Shown: positions 16,500 to 26,359 of the stretch, one piece after another
How positions within the stretch are numbered: position 1 is the first letter of the stretch
How the letters are laid out: every line of letters begins with the position of its first letter
Source of the DNA: Comamonas granuli NBRC 101663
GTDB taxonomy: Bacteria > Pseudomonadota > Gammaproteobacteria > Burkholderiales > Burkholderiaceae_C
Length of the DNA stretch: 64,000 bases
NCBI RefSeq assembly: GCF_000739995.1
Contig: NZ_BBJX01000007.1
Span: forward strand, 62,001-126,000
Reading direction: 5' to 3'
Made by a program: the position numbers and the translations under genes
Notes under the pieces: generated by a model
Seen by the model: the letters and a program-made list of their open reading frames with translations, nothing else
The model's database searches: none
Told to the model about the DNA's origin: nothing

Positions 16500-17228
16500 T
16501 CAGGCCGCCGTCACGCGCTGACGCGCCAGCATCCACTTGCCCAGGGCCAGCACCAGCAGCGCCCCGGCCACGCCGGCGCCGTACTGCAGGGCGTCGGTCA
16601 CGGGGCCGGTCTTGGGCATCCAGGCAAGCACGTCGGCGCGCACCAGGGCCGGGTCGGAGACGGCCATGGTGCCCGCGATCCAGCCCAGCAGCATACCGCC
16701 CAGGGTGATGATGGCGGGGAAGCGGTCCATCAGCTTGATGACGAGCTGGCTGCCCCAGACGATGATGGGGATGCTCACCAGCAGGCCGAAGATGACCAGC
16801 GGCATCTCGTGGTGGTCGGCCGCGCCCTGGGCCGCGCCCGCAATGGCGATCACGTTGTCTATGCTCATCACCAGGTCGGCGACGATGATGGTCTTGATGG
16901 CCGCGAGCAGCTTGTCGCTGGCCTCGACGGTGCCGTGGCCGTCCTCGGGGTCGGGGGCCAGCAGCTTGACGCCTATCCACACCAGGAGCAGTGCGCCCGC
17001 CAGCTTGAGCAAGGGCAGGGCCAGCAGCGTGAGCGCGAAGAAGATCAGCACCACGCGCAGCGCAATGGCGCCTGCCGTGCCCCACAGGATGCCTTGCCGG
17101 CGCTGGTGCGCGGGCAGCTTGCGGCAGGCCAGGGCGATGACGACGGCGTTGTCGCCGCCCAGCAGGATATCGATCATGATGATCTGACCGACGGCGACCC
17201 AGAATTCGGGGGTCAGGAACTGTTCCAT
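16500..17228 (-). CDS. TerC-family membrane protein (Mn2+ efflux type)
   Basis: A 242-residue protein with about seven membrane segments. The diagnostic acidic motifs are IDILLGGDNAVVIALACRKLP in TM1 and VADLVMSIDNVIAIAGAA in the middle, placing it in the TerC/YjbE/Alx family. Members export Mn2+ or help metallate secreted enzymes. The long 5' leader carries a yybP-ykoY-type riboswitch, which independently supports a manganese role. The ATG at 17228 has a GAGAGAG ribosome site. It is convergent with dtd, 14 bases away. Confidence 0.92.
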   Translation of the reverse strand: MEQFLTPEFWVAVGQIIMIDILLGGDNAVVIALACRKLPAHQRRQGILWGTAGAIALRVVLIFFALTLLALPLLKLAGALLLVWIGVKLLAPDPEDGHGTVEASDKLLAAIKTIIVADLVMSIDNVIAIAGAAQGAADHHEMPLVIFGLLVSIPIIVWGSQLVIKLMDRFPAIITLGGMLLGWIAGTMAVSDPALVRADVLAWMPKTGPVTDALQYGAGVAGALLVLALGKWMLARQRVTAA

Positions 17229-17303
17229 GGACTCTCTCGGGAGTTGGCAGAAGGGGATGGAATGCCGCAGGCCTGCCCCCGGGGTGCGGGTGCGGGCCTG
17301 TGG

Positions 17304-17429
17304 CCGAAGGTCTTGCCCGGCGGCGCTGCTTGCGCGCCGCCCCGGCAGGCCGGGTGCGTTGCACCGTGCTGACGGCCTGCCGATACCCGCTCTGCCAAGT
17401 TGCGCGGGTCCGGAGCTACTCCCCTTCGG
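17304..17429 (-). promoter_or_regulatory. yybP-ykoY-type manganese riboswitch upstream of terC
   Basis: On the minus strand the 5' arm CCGAAGG (17429-17423) pairs with CCTTCGG (17310-17304), closing a P1 helix around about 126 bases. The invariant GGGGAGTAGC lies at 17424-17415, and the 3' side reads GGGCAAGACCTTCGGCC, as in the family. Between them are GC-rich helices. The class binds Mn2+ and controls Mn2+ exporters including TerC/Alx and MntP. The ~75 bases between the aptamer and the ATG hold GC-rich inverted repeats that could hide or free the ribosome site. The switch mode is not determined. Confidence 0.85.
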
Positions 17430-17488
17430 GGCGGGATTAGAGCACAGGCGCGCCAGGCATGCCCGGCACGGCGGACTGGGGTTTGAAG

Positions 17489-17544
17489 AAAAATGCGGCG
17501 CCAGCGCTTATGCAGCAAGCGCGGACAGCTATCAAAAGCAGAGC
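17489..17544 (+). repeat. Interspersed hairpin repeat, copy C
   Basis: AAAAATGCGGCGCCAGCGCTT ... CAAGCGCGGACAGCTATCAAAAGC between yaeQ and the terC riboswitch. A well-preserved copy; AGCGCTT and AAGCGC form the hairpin. Confidence 0.8.
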
Positions 17545-17557
17545 GCAGGGAGGGGCG

Positions 17558-18118
17558 TCACTTCCAGCGCAGCGGCTCCAGCGTGGCGCTGGCCTTGTCG
17601 CTGGAGAGCGTGAGGGCGCCGTCCTGCACGGTGGCCTGCAGTTGCATGCTGCGTTCGGCCAGTTGCGCCAGGGCCTGGGCGGCATCGGCGGGGATGCGCC
17701 AGACCTGCAGCCGGTCCAGCCGCGTGAGCTTGCCCGCGATGCCCTTCCACCACACCTCGGCCGCGTGGTGAAAGGCGTAGACGCACACCGCGTCGGCCTG
17801 GCCGCAGGCCTTGGCCAGCGGCTTGTCCTCGGGCTGGCCGACCTCGATCCACAGGCGCTTGCGCCCGGTGAAGTCGGTGAGCAAGGCGTCCGGGTCGTCC
17901 GGGTCCGACAGCCCGGCGCCAAAGGCGAGCGTGCCGTCGCCCTGGCAGACCTCCTGCAGCGCATGGGCGTGCAGCGCCATGGCCGCCAGGCGCACCATCA
18001 TGCGCTCGTCGGTTTCGCTCGGGTGGCGCGCCAGGGTGAAGGCATGGTCGGCGTAGTAGCCGTGGTCGATGTCGGCGATCTGCAGGTTCGCCTTGAAGAT
18101 GGTGGATTTGAGGGCCAT
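17558..18118 (-). CDS. yaeQ: YaeQ family protein
   Basis: A 186-residue cytoplasmic protein of the YaeQ family, which has a PD-(D/E)XK nuclease-like fold. Recognised by MALKSTIFKANLQIADIDHGYY, LARHPSETDERMMVRL, RKRLWIEVGQPEDKPLAKAC and the C-terminal LEPLRW. The nuclease-like residues (Glu in WIEVG and a following Lys) are in place, but activity is unproven; E. coli YaeQ was once linked to RfaH-independent haemolysin expression. It lies downstream of purB on the same strand, separated by repeat copy D. Confidence 0.92.
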   Translation of the reverse strand: MALKSTIFKANLQIADIDHGYYADHAFTLARHPSETDERMMVRLAAMALHAHALQEVCQGDGTLAFGAGLSDPDDPDALLTDFTGRKRLWIEVGQPEDKPLAKACGQADAVCVYAFHHAAEVWWKGIAGKLTRLDRLQVWRIPADAAQALAQLAERSMQLQATVQDGALTLSSDKASATLEPLRWK

Positions 18119-18126
18119 GCGCTACG

Positions 18127-18186
18127 CTATCAAAAATGGAGCTGCCAGCGCTGGATGGATCAGCGCTGGAGGCCGAAATGGCTATA
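18127..18186 (-). repeat. Interspersed hairpin repeat, copy D
   Basis: The cleanest hairpin of the set. On the plus strand: CTATCAAAAATGGAGCTG, CCAGCGCTG, GATGGAT, CAGCGCTGG, AGGCCGAAATGG. The two 9-base arms are perfectly complementary. Located between purB and yaeQ. Confidence 0.85.
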
Positions 18187-18195
18187 AACCGGTGG

Positions 18196-20309
<2,114 letters not shown>

Positions 20310-20310
20310 C

Positions 20311-20347
20311 CAAAAACAAAGCCCCCCGGCGGGCCATGCCGGGGGGC
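20311..20347 (-). terminator. Rho-independent terminator (minus strand)
   Basis: Perfect 10-base stem GCCCCCCGGC / GCCGGGGGGC (20321-20330, 20338-20347) with a 7-base loop. On the minus strand it is followed by TTTGTTTTTG; on the plus strand there is no T tract. It therefore ends leftward transcription, either from the HD-GYP-like gene or from the candidate small RNA. Confidence 0.75.
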
Positions 20348-20480
20348 GGGTAGAAAAAGGTTGCGAAGCGTCCCGAAACGAAGAAGAGAGGGAGGGAGGA
20401 GAAGCGCTCCAGGGTTTCAATCGCAGCAATCGGCGCGAAAGGCTCCGCAACACCAAACTCGCAGGACGCTCTCAACGCCC
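20311..20480 (-). ncRNA. Candidate small RNA with CU-rich anti-Shine-Dalgarno tract
   Basis: The 295-base gap between two convergent genes ends, on the minus strand, in a strong terminator. About 55 bases before it is an unusual pyrimidine tract (CTTCTCCTCCCTCCCTCTC, complement of 20387-20405) set between short complementary arms GAAAC/GTTTC (20418-20414 and 20379-20375). CU-rich loops complementary to ribosome sites are typical of trans-acting small RNAs, such as the CCUCCUCCC motif of alphaproteobacterial CcsR RNAs. No good promoter is seen; the 5' end is a guess. It could instead be the 3' untranslated region of the upstream gene. Confidence 0.3.
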
Positions 20481-20528
20481 TGTGCTGCATAGAGTGGGGG
20501 CCGGGCCAGGAAGTTCCAAGGCCTGATA

Positions 20529-20542
20529 TGCAAAATTTTGCA
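20529..20542. promoter_or_regulatory. Perfect AT-rich palindrome TGCAAAATTTTGCA
   Basis: A 14-base perfect palindrome, an AT-rich island in a GC-rich region, 63 bases beyond the stop of the HD-GYP-like gene. It could be a regulator or nucleoid-protein site. No gene begins next to it, unless the candidate small RNA starts here. Confidence 0.35.
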
Positions 20543-20604
20543 AAGACGGCCGGTGCGGGGGCCTGGCGTGGCGCCCGCCTGCGGCCGGTGCGCCCTGGGG
20601 CGGT

Positions 20605-21810
20605 TTACACCATGACGGCCAGGCGGGCGACCGGGATTTGCACGCGCACCTCGCGGTGCGCGACCGGGCCGGTGATCTTCCACTGCGCCAGGGCGGTGTC
20701 GCGCCGTATGGGCTCGCCCGTGGCGATGCCGTCGCGGTTGACCACCACCGCCACGCGCGGCGTGGTGGCCGTGCTGCCGCGGCGCAGCACGATGGCGGTC
20801 TCCTGGCTGGCCAGGCGCACGAAGGCGCCGGGCGGGTACACCCCCAGGGCCTTGACGAGCGCCGCGCCCGCCTCGTCCACCTGGCGCTCCTCGTCGTAGT
20901 AGCTGGCCTGCATGGCGGCCGTCACGGCCATGGGCCAGCGCGTCACGCGCGGTGCCAGGCGCGCGCCAAACACGTCGGCGCGCTGGATGAGCCGGGCCAT
21001 TTGCTGGCCTTCGGACTTTTGCGCCAGCGGGCCGCCCAGGCGGTGGTGGTGGCAGCGCACGGCCTCCAGCCAGGCGGCGTCGGCCACGCCCAGTTGGCGC
21101 AGCAGCGCCTCGGAGCGCGCGGCATGCGTCTCGACGGCCTCGATCTGCGCCGTCGAGAGCGGGTGCGCCTGCTGCGCGAGCTGGTCCTGCAGCTCGGTCA
21201 TGGCGATGTTCATGGACAGGGCCGCCTGGCCCAGCACCTGCACGCGCGCCTCGGGCCAGCGCAGCACCTCGCGCGCCGTGATCATGCACACGCAGGCGAC
21301 CAGCATGGCATGCGTGGCGCTGTACTGGTGCGCCTCCTGCCCGGACAGGTAGATCAGCGCCAGCACCGTGGCATCGGGCGCCTGCTGCGTCTGGCGGGCG
21401 ATCTCGCTGTGCAACGCAAAAAAGCGGCCGCTGAAGTCCGGGCCCTGCGGGCTGCGCAGCAGGGCGGTGGCCTGGGCCTGCAGCTCGGGCCAGTCGGGGG
21501 GGAAGCGGCCGGCCTGGCCGCGCGCGCCCGGGGTGGCGTCGGCCGACATCTGTGCGCTGGCGATCTGGCCCAGGGGCTTCTCGGAGATCAGCATCTGCTG
21601 CAGCGCGTTGAGGTAGGCGCGGTGGCTCTCGCCCGACTCGTCGGTATCGACATAGAGCGCCACGCCGCGCGCGAGCAACTGCTGCAGCTCCTCGCGGTTG
21701 CGGATCACGAAGCCCTTGTGCGCCAGCAGCACCCCCTGGGCGTTGCGCAGCACAAAGGGCAGCGGCTTGCCGAGCTGGATGGAGTCGATGCTCAGGGGGA
21801 CAAGGTTCAT
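20605..21810 (-). CDS. HD-GYP-like protein with lost catalytic motifs
   Basis: A 401-residue soluble protein. The N-terminal ~100 residues (QLGKPLPFVLRNAQGVLLAHKGFVI, REELQQLLARGVALYVD) are the DUF3391-like region found before HD-GYP domains. The central region aligns with HD-GYP phosphodiesterases, but the key residues are gone: the HDIGK segment reads AALSMNIAM (196-204), and the HHE...GYP segment reads HHHRLGG (254-260) without Tyr-Pro. RADVFGARLAPR (277-288) still matches the conserved Asp region. It is probably a non-catalytic or c-di-GMP-binding relative. The C-terminal ~110 residues (PPGAFVRLASQETAIVLRRG) match the domain that follows HD-GYP in this subfamily. Confidence 0.75.
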   Translation of the reverse strand: MNLVPLSIDSIQLGKPLPFVLRNAQGVLLAHKGFVIRNREELQQLLARGVALYVDTDESGESHRAYLNALQQMLISEKPLGQIASAQMSADATPGARGQAGRFPPDWPELQAQATALLRSPQGPDFSGRFFALHSEIARQTQQAPDATVLALIYLSGQEAHQYSATHAMLVACVCMITAREVLRWPEARVQVLGQAALSMNIAMTELQDQLAQQAHPLSTAQIEAVETHAARSEALLRQLGVADAAWLEAVRCHHHRLGGPLAQKSEGQQMARLIQRADVFGARLAPRVTRWPMAVTAAMQASYYDEERQVDEAGAALVKALGVYPPGAFVRLASQETAIVLRRGSTATTPRVAVVVNRDGIATGEPIRRDTALAQWKITGPVAHREVRVQIPVARLAVMV

Positions 21811-21880
21811 GGTCGGTGCCCATTATCCCGTTGCCCCCGGGGGGGCAAAAGCGCGCAAACCCGGAGGGAAAGGCCCTATT

Positions 21881-24800
21881 TCACGGGACGGCGCGCTCCG
21901 GCGCGGCCTGCGGCGGCGCCGGGTGGCTGCGCAGGCGCCGCAGCAGCCGGCCGCACCACTGGCCCAGGTCGTCGACCGCGGTGAACACGGCGGGGATGAC
22001 CAGCAGGCTCAGGAAGGTCGAGGTGATCAGCCCGCCGATCACCGCCACCGCCATGGGCGAGCGGAAGCTCGGGTCGGCCGCGCCGATGCCGATGGCGATG
22101 GGCAGCATGCCTGCGCCCATGGCCAGCGTGGTCATGATGATGGGGCGCGCGCGCTTGTGGCAGGCGTCCATGAGCGCGTCGAAGCGCGAGAGGCCGTGCT
22201 CGCGCCGCGCCAGGATGGCGTACTCCACCAGCAGGATGGAGTTCTTGGTGGCGATGCCCATGAGCATGATGAGCCCGATGAGTGAGGGCATGGAGAAGCT
22301 CTTCTGCGCGATCAAGAGCCCCACGAAGGCGCCGCCCAGCGACAGCGGCAGCGCCGCCAGGATGGTCACCGGGTGCAGGAAGTCCTTGAACAGCAGCACC
22401 AGCACGATGTAGATGCACAGCACGCCGGTGAGCATGGCCAGGCCGAAGCTGGCGAACAGCTCGCCCATCACCTCGGCGTCGCCCACCGTCACCTGGCGCA
22501 CGCCGGGCGGGAGCTTCTGCAGCGAGGGCAGTTGCTGCACCTCCTGCGTCACGTCGCCCAGCGGCCGGCCCGACAGCTCGATCTCGAGGTTGACGTTGCG
22601 CGCGCGGTCGTAGCGGTCCACCACGGCCGGGCCGCCGCTGAATTCGAGCTGGGCCACCTGGCCCAGCAGCACCGGGCCCTTGCTGCCCGGCACGGCCAGG
22701 CGTTCGAGCAGGGCCAGGTCCTGGCGCGCGCCGTCCTGCAGCTTGACCACGATGGGCACCTGGCGCGAGGCCAGGTTGAGCTTGGGCAGGGCCACGTCGT
22801 AGTCGCCCAGGGTGGCGATGCGCAGTGTCTCGGCGATGGCTTGCGAGGTCACGCCCAGGTCGGCGGCGCGCGCGAAGTCGGGGCGCACGGCGATTTCCGA
22901 GCGCACCAGGCTGGCGGTGGAGGCAATGCTGCCCAGGCCGGGGATGGTGCGCAGGTCCTTCTCGACGGCCAGCGCGGCGCTGGTGAGCGCCTGCGGGTCG
23001 TCGCCGGTGAGCACCAGGATGTACTTCTCGCCCGAGCCGCCCAGGCCCACCTTGTAGCGCACGCCAGGCTGGCTCTCCAGCGCGCTGCGGATGGCCTGCT
23101 CGATGCCCTGCTTGCGCGGGCGCTCGCCGCGCGGTGCGAGCTGGATGGTCAGCGTGGCCTTGCGCGTTTCGGTGTTGCCGCTGCCCATGAACGGGTCGGC
23201 CCCGGCCGAGCCGCCGCCGATGGTGGTGTAGACGCTCTGCACATGCGCCACGCCCATGATGCGCTGGCGCGCGTCCTCGGCGGCGGCGCGCGTCTGCGCC
23301 AGCGTGGCGCCGGGCGGCAGCTCCAGGTACACCTGGGTCTGCGAGTTGTCGTCCGGCGGGATGAAGCCCGTGGGCAGCAGCGAGATGAGCGCGAGCGAAC
23401 CGATGAAGAAGGCGATGGTGGCGACGAAGGTGGCCCAGCGGTGGCGCACGCACCAGGCGGCCCAGCGCAGGTACACGCCCATCCAGCGCGGCTCGCGGTG
23501 CGTGCCCACGATGGGTTTGAGGATATAGGCCGCCATCATGGGCGTGAGCAGGCGCGCCACCACCAGGCTGGCGAACACCGCGAGCGAGGCCGTCCAGCCG
23601 AACTGCTTGAAGAACTTGCCCGCGATGCCGCTCATGAAGGCCGTGGGCAGGAACACCGCGATCAGCGTGAACGTGGTGGCGATCACGGCCAGGCCGATCT
23701 CGTCGGCGGCCTCCATGGCCGCCTGGTAGGGCGTCTTGCCCATGCGCAGGTGGCGCACGATGTTCTCCACCTCCACGATCGCGTCGTCCACCAGGATGCC
23801 CACCACGAGCGACAGCGCCAGCAGCGTGATCACGTTGATGGAAAAGCCCAGCAAATACATGCCGATGAACGCCGGAATGACCGACAGCGGCAGCGCCACG
23901 GCCGAGACGAAGGTGGCGCGCGCATCGCGCAGGAACAGCCACACCACCAGCACGGCCAGCAGGGCGCCTTCGTAGAGCAGGTGCATGGAGCCGTCGTACT
24001 CTTCCTGCACCGGCGCGACGAAATTGAAGGCCTCGGTGATCGTCAGGCCCGGGTGCTGGGCGCGCAGCTCCTGCAGTGCGGCCTGCACGGCGGCGCCGAC
24101 CTCGACCTCGCTCGCGCCTTTGCTGCGCGCCACCTCGAAGCCCACCACGGGCTGGCCGTCGAGCAGCGCCAGCGCGCGCGGCTCGGCAAAGGTGTCGCGC
24201 ACCGTGGCGAGCTGGTCCAGGCGCACCGCGCGCCCGTCGGGCAGCGCCAGCGACAGGCCGGCGAGCTCCTGCGCCGTCTGCACCGTGGCCAGGGTGCGCA
24301 CGGGCTGCTCGCTGCCGCCCAGGTCGGTGCGGCCGCCGGCGCTCTCCTGCTGCACCTGGCGCAGCTGGCGCGAGATGTCGGCCGCCGTAGCGCCCAGGGC
24401 CTGCAGGCGCATCGGGTCCAGCGCCACCTGCACCTGCCGCTCCACGCCGCCCACGCGGTTGACGGCGCCCACACCGCGCACCGCGAGCAGCTTCTTGGCC
24501 ACGTCGTTGTCCACGAACCAGGAGAGCGCCTCGTCATCCATGCGGCTCGACGCAATGGTGAACGCCAGCACGGGCTGCGCGGCCAGGTCCATCTTGGTGA
24601 CGATGGGGTCGCGCACGTCGCCGGGCAGGTCGCCGCGCACGCGCGCCACGGCCGAGCGCACGTCGTCCAGCGCCTCCTGCGTGGGCTTCTCCAGGCGGAA
24701 CTCGGCCGTGATGGTGGCGCCGCCGTCCTGCACCTTGGTGTAGATGTGCTTGAGGCCCTGCAGCGTGGCGATGCTGTTCTCGATCTTGCGCGCCACGTCG

Positions 24801-24982
24801 TTCTCGAGCTGCGCCGGAGCCGCGCCGGGCAGCGCCACGGTGACGGAGATGGTGGGCAGGTCGATGTCGGGGAAGTTCTGCACCTTCATGGCGTTGAAGG
24901 ACAGCAGGCCGCCGAAGCACAGCAGCACGAACAGCATCAACGCCGGGATGGGGTTCTTGATCGACCAGGTGGACACATTCAT
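21881..24982 (-). CDS. RND multidrug efflux permease (HAE1 family)
   Basis: A 1033-residue inner-membrane proton-driven pump, trimeric with the adaptor and outer-membrane channel encoded upstream. It has the RND start STWSIKNPIPALMLFVLLC, the periplasmic porter repeat, the essential TM4 aspartates GILVDDAIVEVEN (around residue 400), the RND helix GLAVIATTFTLIAVFLP, and the second-half helices VGLLIAQKSFSMPSLIGLIM and MGIATKNSILLVEYA. It is closer to MdtB/OqxB/MexF-type drug pumps than to metal pumps (no CzcA motif). The ribosome site AAGGAG overlaps the adaptor's stop; the gap is 12 bases. Last gene of the tetR-led operon. Confidence 0.95.
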   Translation of the reverse strand: MNVSTWSIKNPIPALMLFVLLCFGGLLSFNAMKVQNFPDIDLPTISVTVALPGAAPAQLENDVARKIENSIATLQGLKHIYTKVQDGGATITAEFRLEKPTQEALDDVRSAVARVRGDLPGDVRDPIVTKMDLAAQPVLAFTIASSRMDDEALSWFVDNDVAKKLLAVRGVGAVNRVGGVERQVQVALDPMRLQALGATAADISRQLRQVQQESAGGRTDLGGSEQPVRTLATVQTAQELAGLSLALPDGRAVRLDQLATVRDTFAEPRALALLDGQPVVGFEVARSKGASEVEVGAAVQAALQELRAQHPGLTITEAFNFVAPVQEEYDGSMHLLYEGALLAVLVVWLFLRDARATFVSAVALPLSVIPAFIGMYLLGFSINVITLLALSLVVGILVDDAIVEVENIVRHLRMGKTPYQAAMEAADEIGLAVIATTFTLIAVFLPTAFMSGIAGKFFKQFGWTASLAVFASLVVARLLTPMMAAYILKPIVGTHREPRWMGVYLRWAAWCVRHRWATFVATIAFFIGSLALISLLPTGFIPPDDNSQTQVYLELPPGATLAQTRAAAEDARQRIMGVAHVQSVYTTIGGGSAGADPFMGSGNTETRKATLTIQLAPRGERPRKQGIEQAIRSALESQPGVRYKVGLGGSGEKYILVLTGDDPQALTSAALAVEKDLRTIPGLGSIASTASLVRSEIAVRPDFARAADLGVTSQAIAETLRIATLGDYDVALPKLNLASRQVPIVVKLQDGARQDLALLERLAVPGSKGPVLLGQVAQLEFSGGPAVVDRYDRARNVNLEIELSGRPLGDVTQEVQQLPSLQKLPPGVRQVTVGDAEVMGELFASFGLAMLTGVLCIYIVLVLLFKDFLHPVTILAALPLSLGGAFVGLLIAQKSFSMPSLIGLIMLMGIATKNSILLVEYAILARREHGLSRFDALMDACHKRARPIIMTTLAMGAGMLPIAIGIGAADPSFRSPMAVAVIGGLITSTFLSLLVIPAVFTAVDDLGQWCGRLLRRLRSHPAPPQAAPERAVP

Positions 24983-24994
24983 GGTGAATGCTCC

Positions 24995-26173
24995 TTATTT
25001 AGTAGCTGTTTGCGCTTGACTGGCGGGCGCTGGAGCCGGTTTTGATGCCGATTCTTCGGCGGCCGGCGCCACGCGCACCAGGTCGCCGTCGTTGAGGAAG
25101 CCCGCGCCGCGCACCGCCACGGTCGTCTCCGCGGTGAGGCCCGAGAGCACTTCCACGCGGTCGGCCTGGCGGCGTCCGGTCTGCACCTTGCGCTGCTGCA
25201 CGCGCTGGTCGGCGCCCACGGCGAACACGTAGGCAAAGCCGTCGCGCACCACCAGGGCCTCCTGCGGCACGGTGAGCGCGTCGCTGTGGCCGAGCTGGAA
25301 CTCGCCGCGCGCGAACATGCCGGCGCGCAGGTCCGGGTGCGCGGGCAGGTCCACGTAGACCAGGGCGTTGCGCGTCTGCGGGTCCACCGTGGGCGCCACC
25401 ATGCGCACCGTTCCGTCCACGGTGACGCCGCTGGCGGCGGTGACGCGGGCCTTGGCGCCGGGGCGCAGCGGGCGCAGTTCGGAGGCCAGCACCTCGGCGC
25501 GCCATTCGAGCCGGCCCTTGCGCACCATGCGGAACAGCTCGGTGCCCGCGCCCACCACCGCACCCACGGTGGCCGTGCGCGCCGAGATCACGCCGCTGTC
25601 GGGGGCCAGCACCTGGGTGTGCTGGAGGCGCAGTTCCTGGGCGCGCACCAGGGCCTGGGCGGCTGCGACGCGCGCCTGGGCGGTTTGCTCGGCCGTGGTG
25701 AGCTGCTGGATCTGCTGCTGGCTCAGGGCGCCCGTGGCCTGCAGCGTGCGCGCGCGCTCGGCGTTGGCCGCGGCCTCGGCTGCGTGGGCCTGGGCTTCGA
25801 GCAGGCTGGCGCGGGCCTGGGCCAGGTCGGCCTGCACCGTCTCGGTCGCGAAGGTCGCCAGCACCTGCCCGGCGCGCACCACGTCGCCCACGTTGGCGCG
25901 CACCTCGGTCAGGCGCAGGCCGTTGCTTTCGGCGCCGATGCTCGCCTCCTGCCAGGCCATCACGTTGCCGTTGGCGGCTAGGTGCAGGGGCATGGCGGCG
26001 CGCAGGGGCCGGGCGGTGGACACCGTCAGGGCCGGGCGGGCCGCGCCGGCGGCCGGGGCGTCGGCGGCGCGCAGGGTGCCGGAGAACAGCAGGGCACCGC
26101 TCACAGCCAGCGCACAGACCGCTACTACGGCAAGGGTAGTGGGAGAAAACCTAAAGAAAGAGAAATTTGGCAT
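24995..26173 (-). CDS. RND efflux periplasmic adaptor
   Basis: A 392-residue membrane-fusion protein linking pump and outer-membrane channel. N-terminal anchor at about 10-31; two lipoyl half-motifs (GLRLTEVRANVGDVVRAGQVL and VLAPDSGVISARTATVGAVV) around an alpha-helical hairpin (about 105-185, Ala/Gln-rich); then the barrel and membrane-proximal domains (LPAHPDLRAGMFARGEFQLG, VPQEALVVRDGFAYVF). The last ~18 residues (KPAPAPASQAQTATK region) are encoded by repeat copy E, so the natural C-terminus was probably replaced. It is separated from the nodT-like gene by 186 bases holding another repeat. Confidence 0.94.
   Translation of the reverse strand: MPNFSFFRFSPTTLAVVAVCALAVSGALLFSGTLRAADAPAAGAARPALTVSTARPLRAAMPLHLAANGNVMAWQEASIGAESNGLRLTEVRANVGDVVRAGQVLATFATETVQADLAQARASLLEAQAHAAEAAANAERARTLQATGALSQQQIQQLTTAEQTAQARVAAAQALVRAQELRLQHTQVLAPDSGVISARTATVGAVVGAGTELFRMVRKGRLEWRAEVLASELRPLRPGAKARVTAASGVTVDGTVRMVAPTVDPQTRNALVYVDLPAHPDLRAGMFARGEFQLGHSDALTVPQEALVVRDGFAYVFAVGADQRVQQRKVQTGRRQADRVEVLSGLTAETTVAVRGAGFLNDGDLVRVAPAAEESASKPAPAPASQAQTATK
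24998..25048 (-). repeat. Interspersed hairpin repeat, copy E, inside the adaptor 3' end
   Basis: Plus strand: TTAGTAGCTGTTTGCGCTTGA, then GGGCGCTGGAGCCGGTTTTGATG; the family pattern in reverse orientation. It begins one base after the adaptor's TAA on the coding side and provides the final ~17 codons. Confidence 0.7.
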
Positions 26174-26290
26174 TGGTATCTGTCCTGACGAATGGGTTTC
26201 AATGGCCTATGGCGCTGTGCGTGGTACGTAATACGGGCGCTGCGCAAGGCGCGGGCCGCCGCGCAAGGGCCGCCCCGCAGCGCTGGCGGT

Positions 26291-26357
26291 GTCCCCCTGC
26301 CCGCATGGCGCAGCCATGCGAGAGCGGGGGGAAGCGGCGCAGCCGCTCAGGGGGGTG
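26291..26357. repeat. Cloverleaf-like palindromic element between nodT-type and adaptor genes
   Basis: A three-way-junction design: outer stem CCCCCTG (26293-26299) with CAGGGGG (26348-26354), enclosing hairpins GCATGGC-GCA-GCCATGC (26303-26319) and AGCGGC-GCA-GCCGCT (26333-26347). Both hairpins have the same GCA loop. I recall very similar elements scattered in Comamonadaceae genomes, but only one copy is in this window. It ends 2 bases before the stop codon of the nodT-type gene and may attenuate transcription into the adaptor and pump genes. Confidence 0.65.
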
Positions 26358-26359
26358 TT

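Noticed and set aside
20321-20347. Terminator of the plus-strand GST gene
   Set aside because: On the plus strand the hairpin is followed by GGGTAGAAAAAGG, not a T tract; the T-rich side is on the minus strand.
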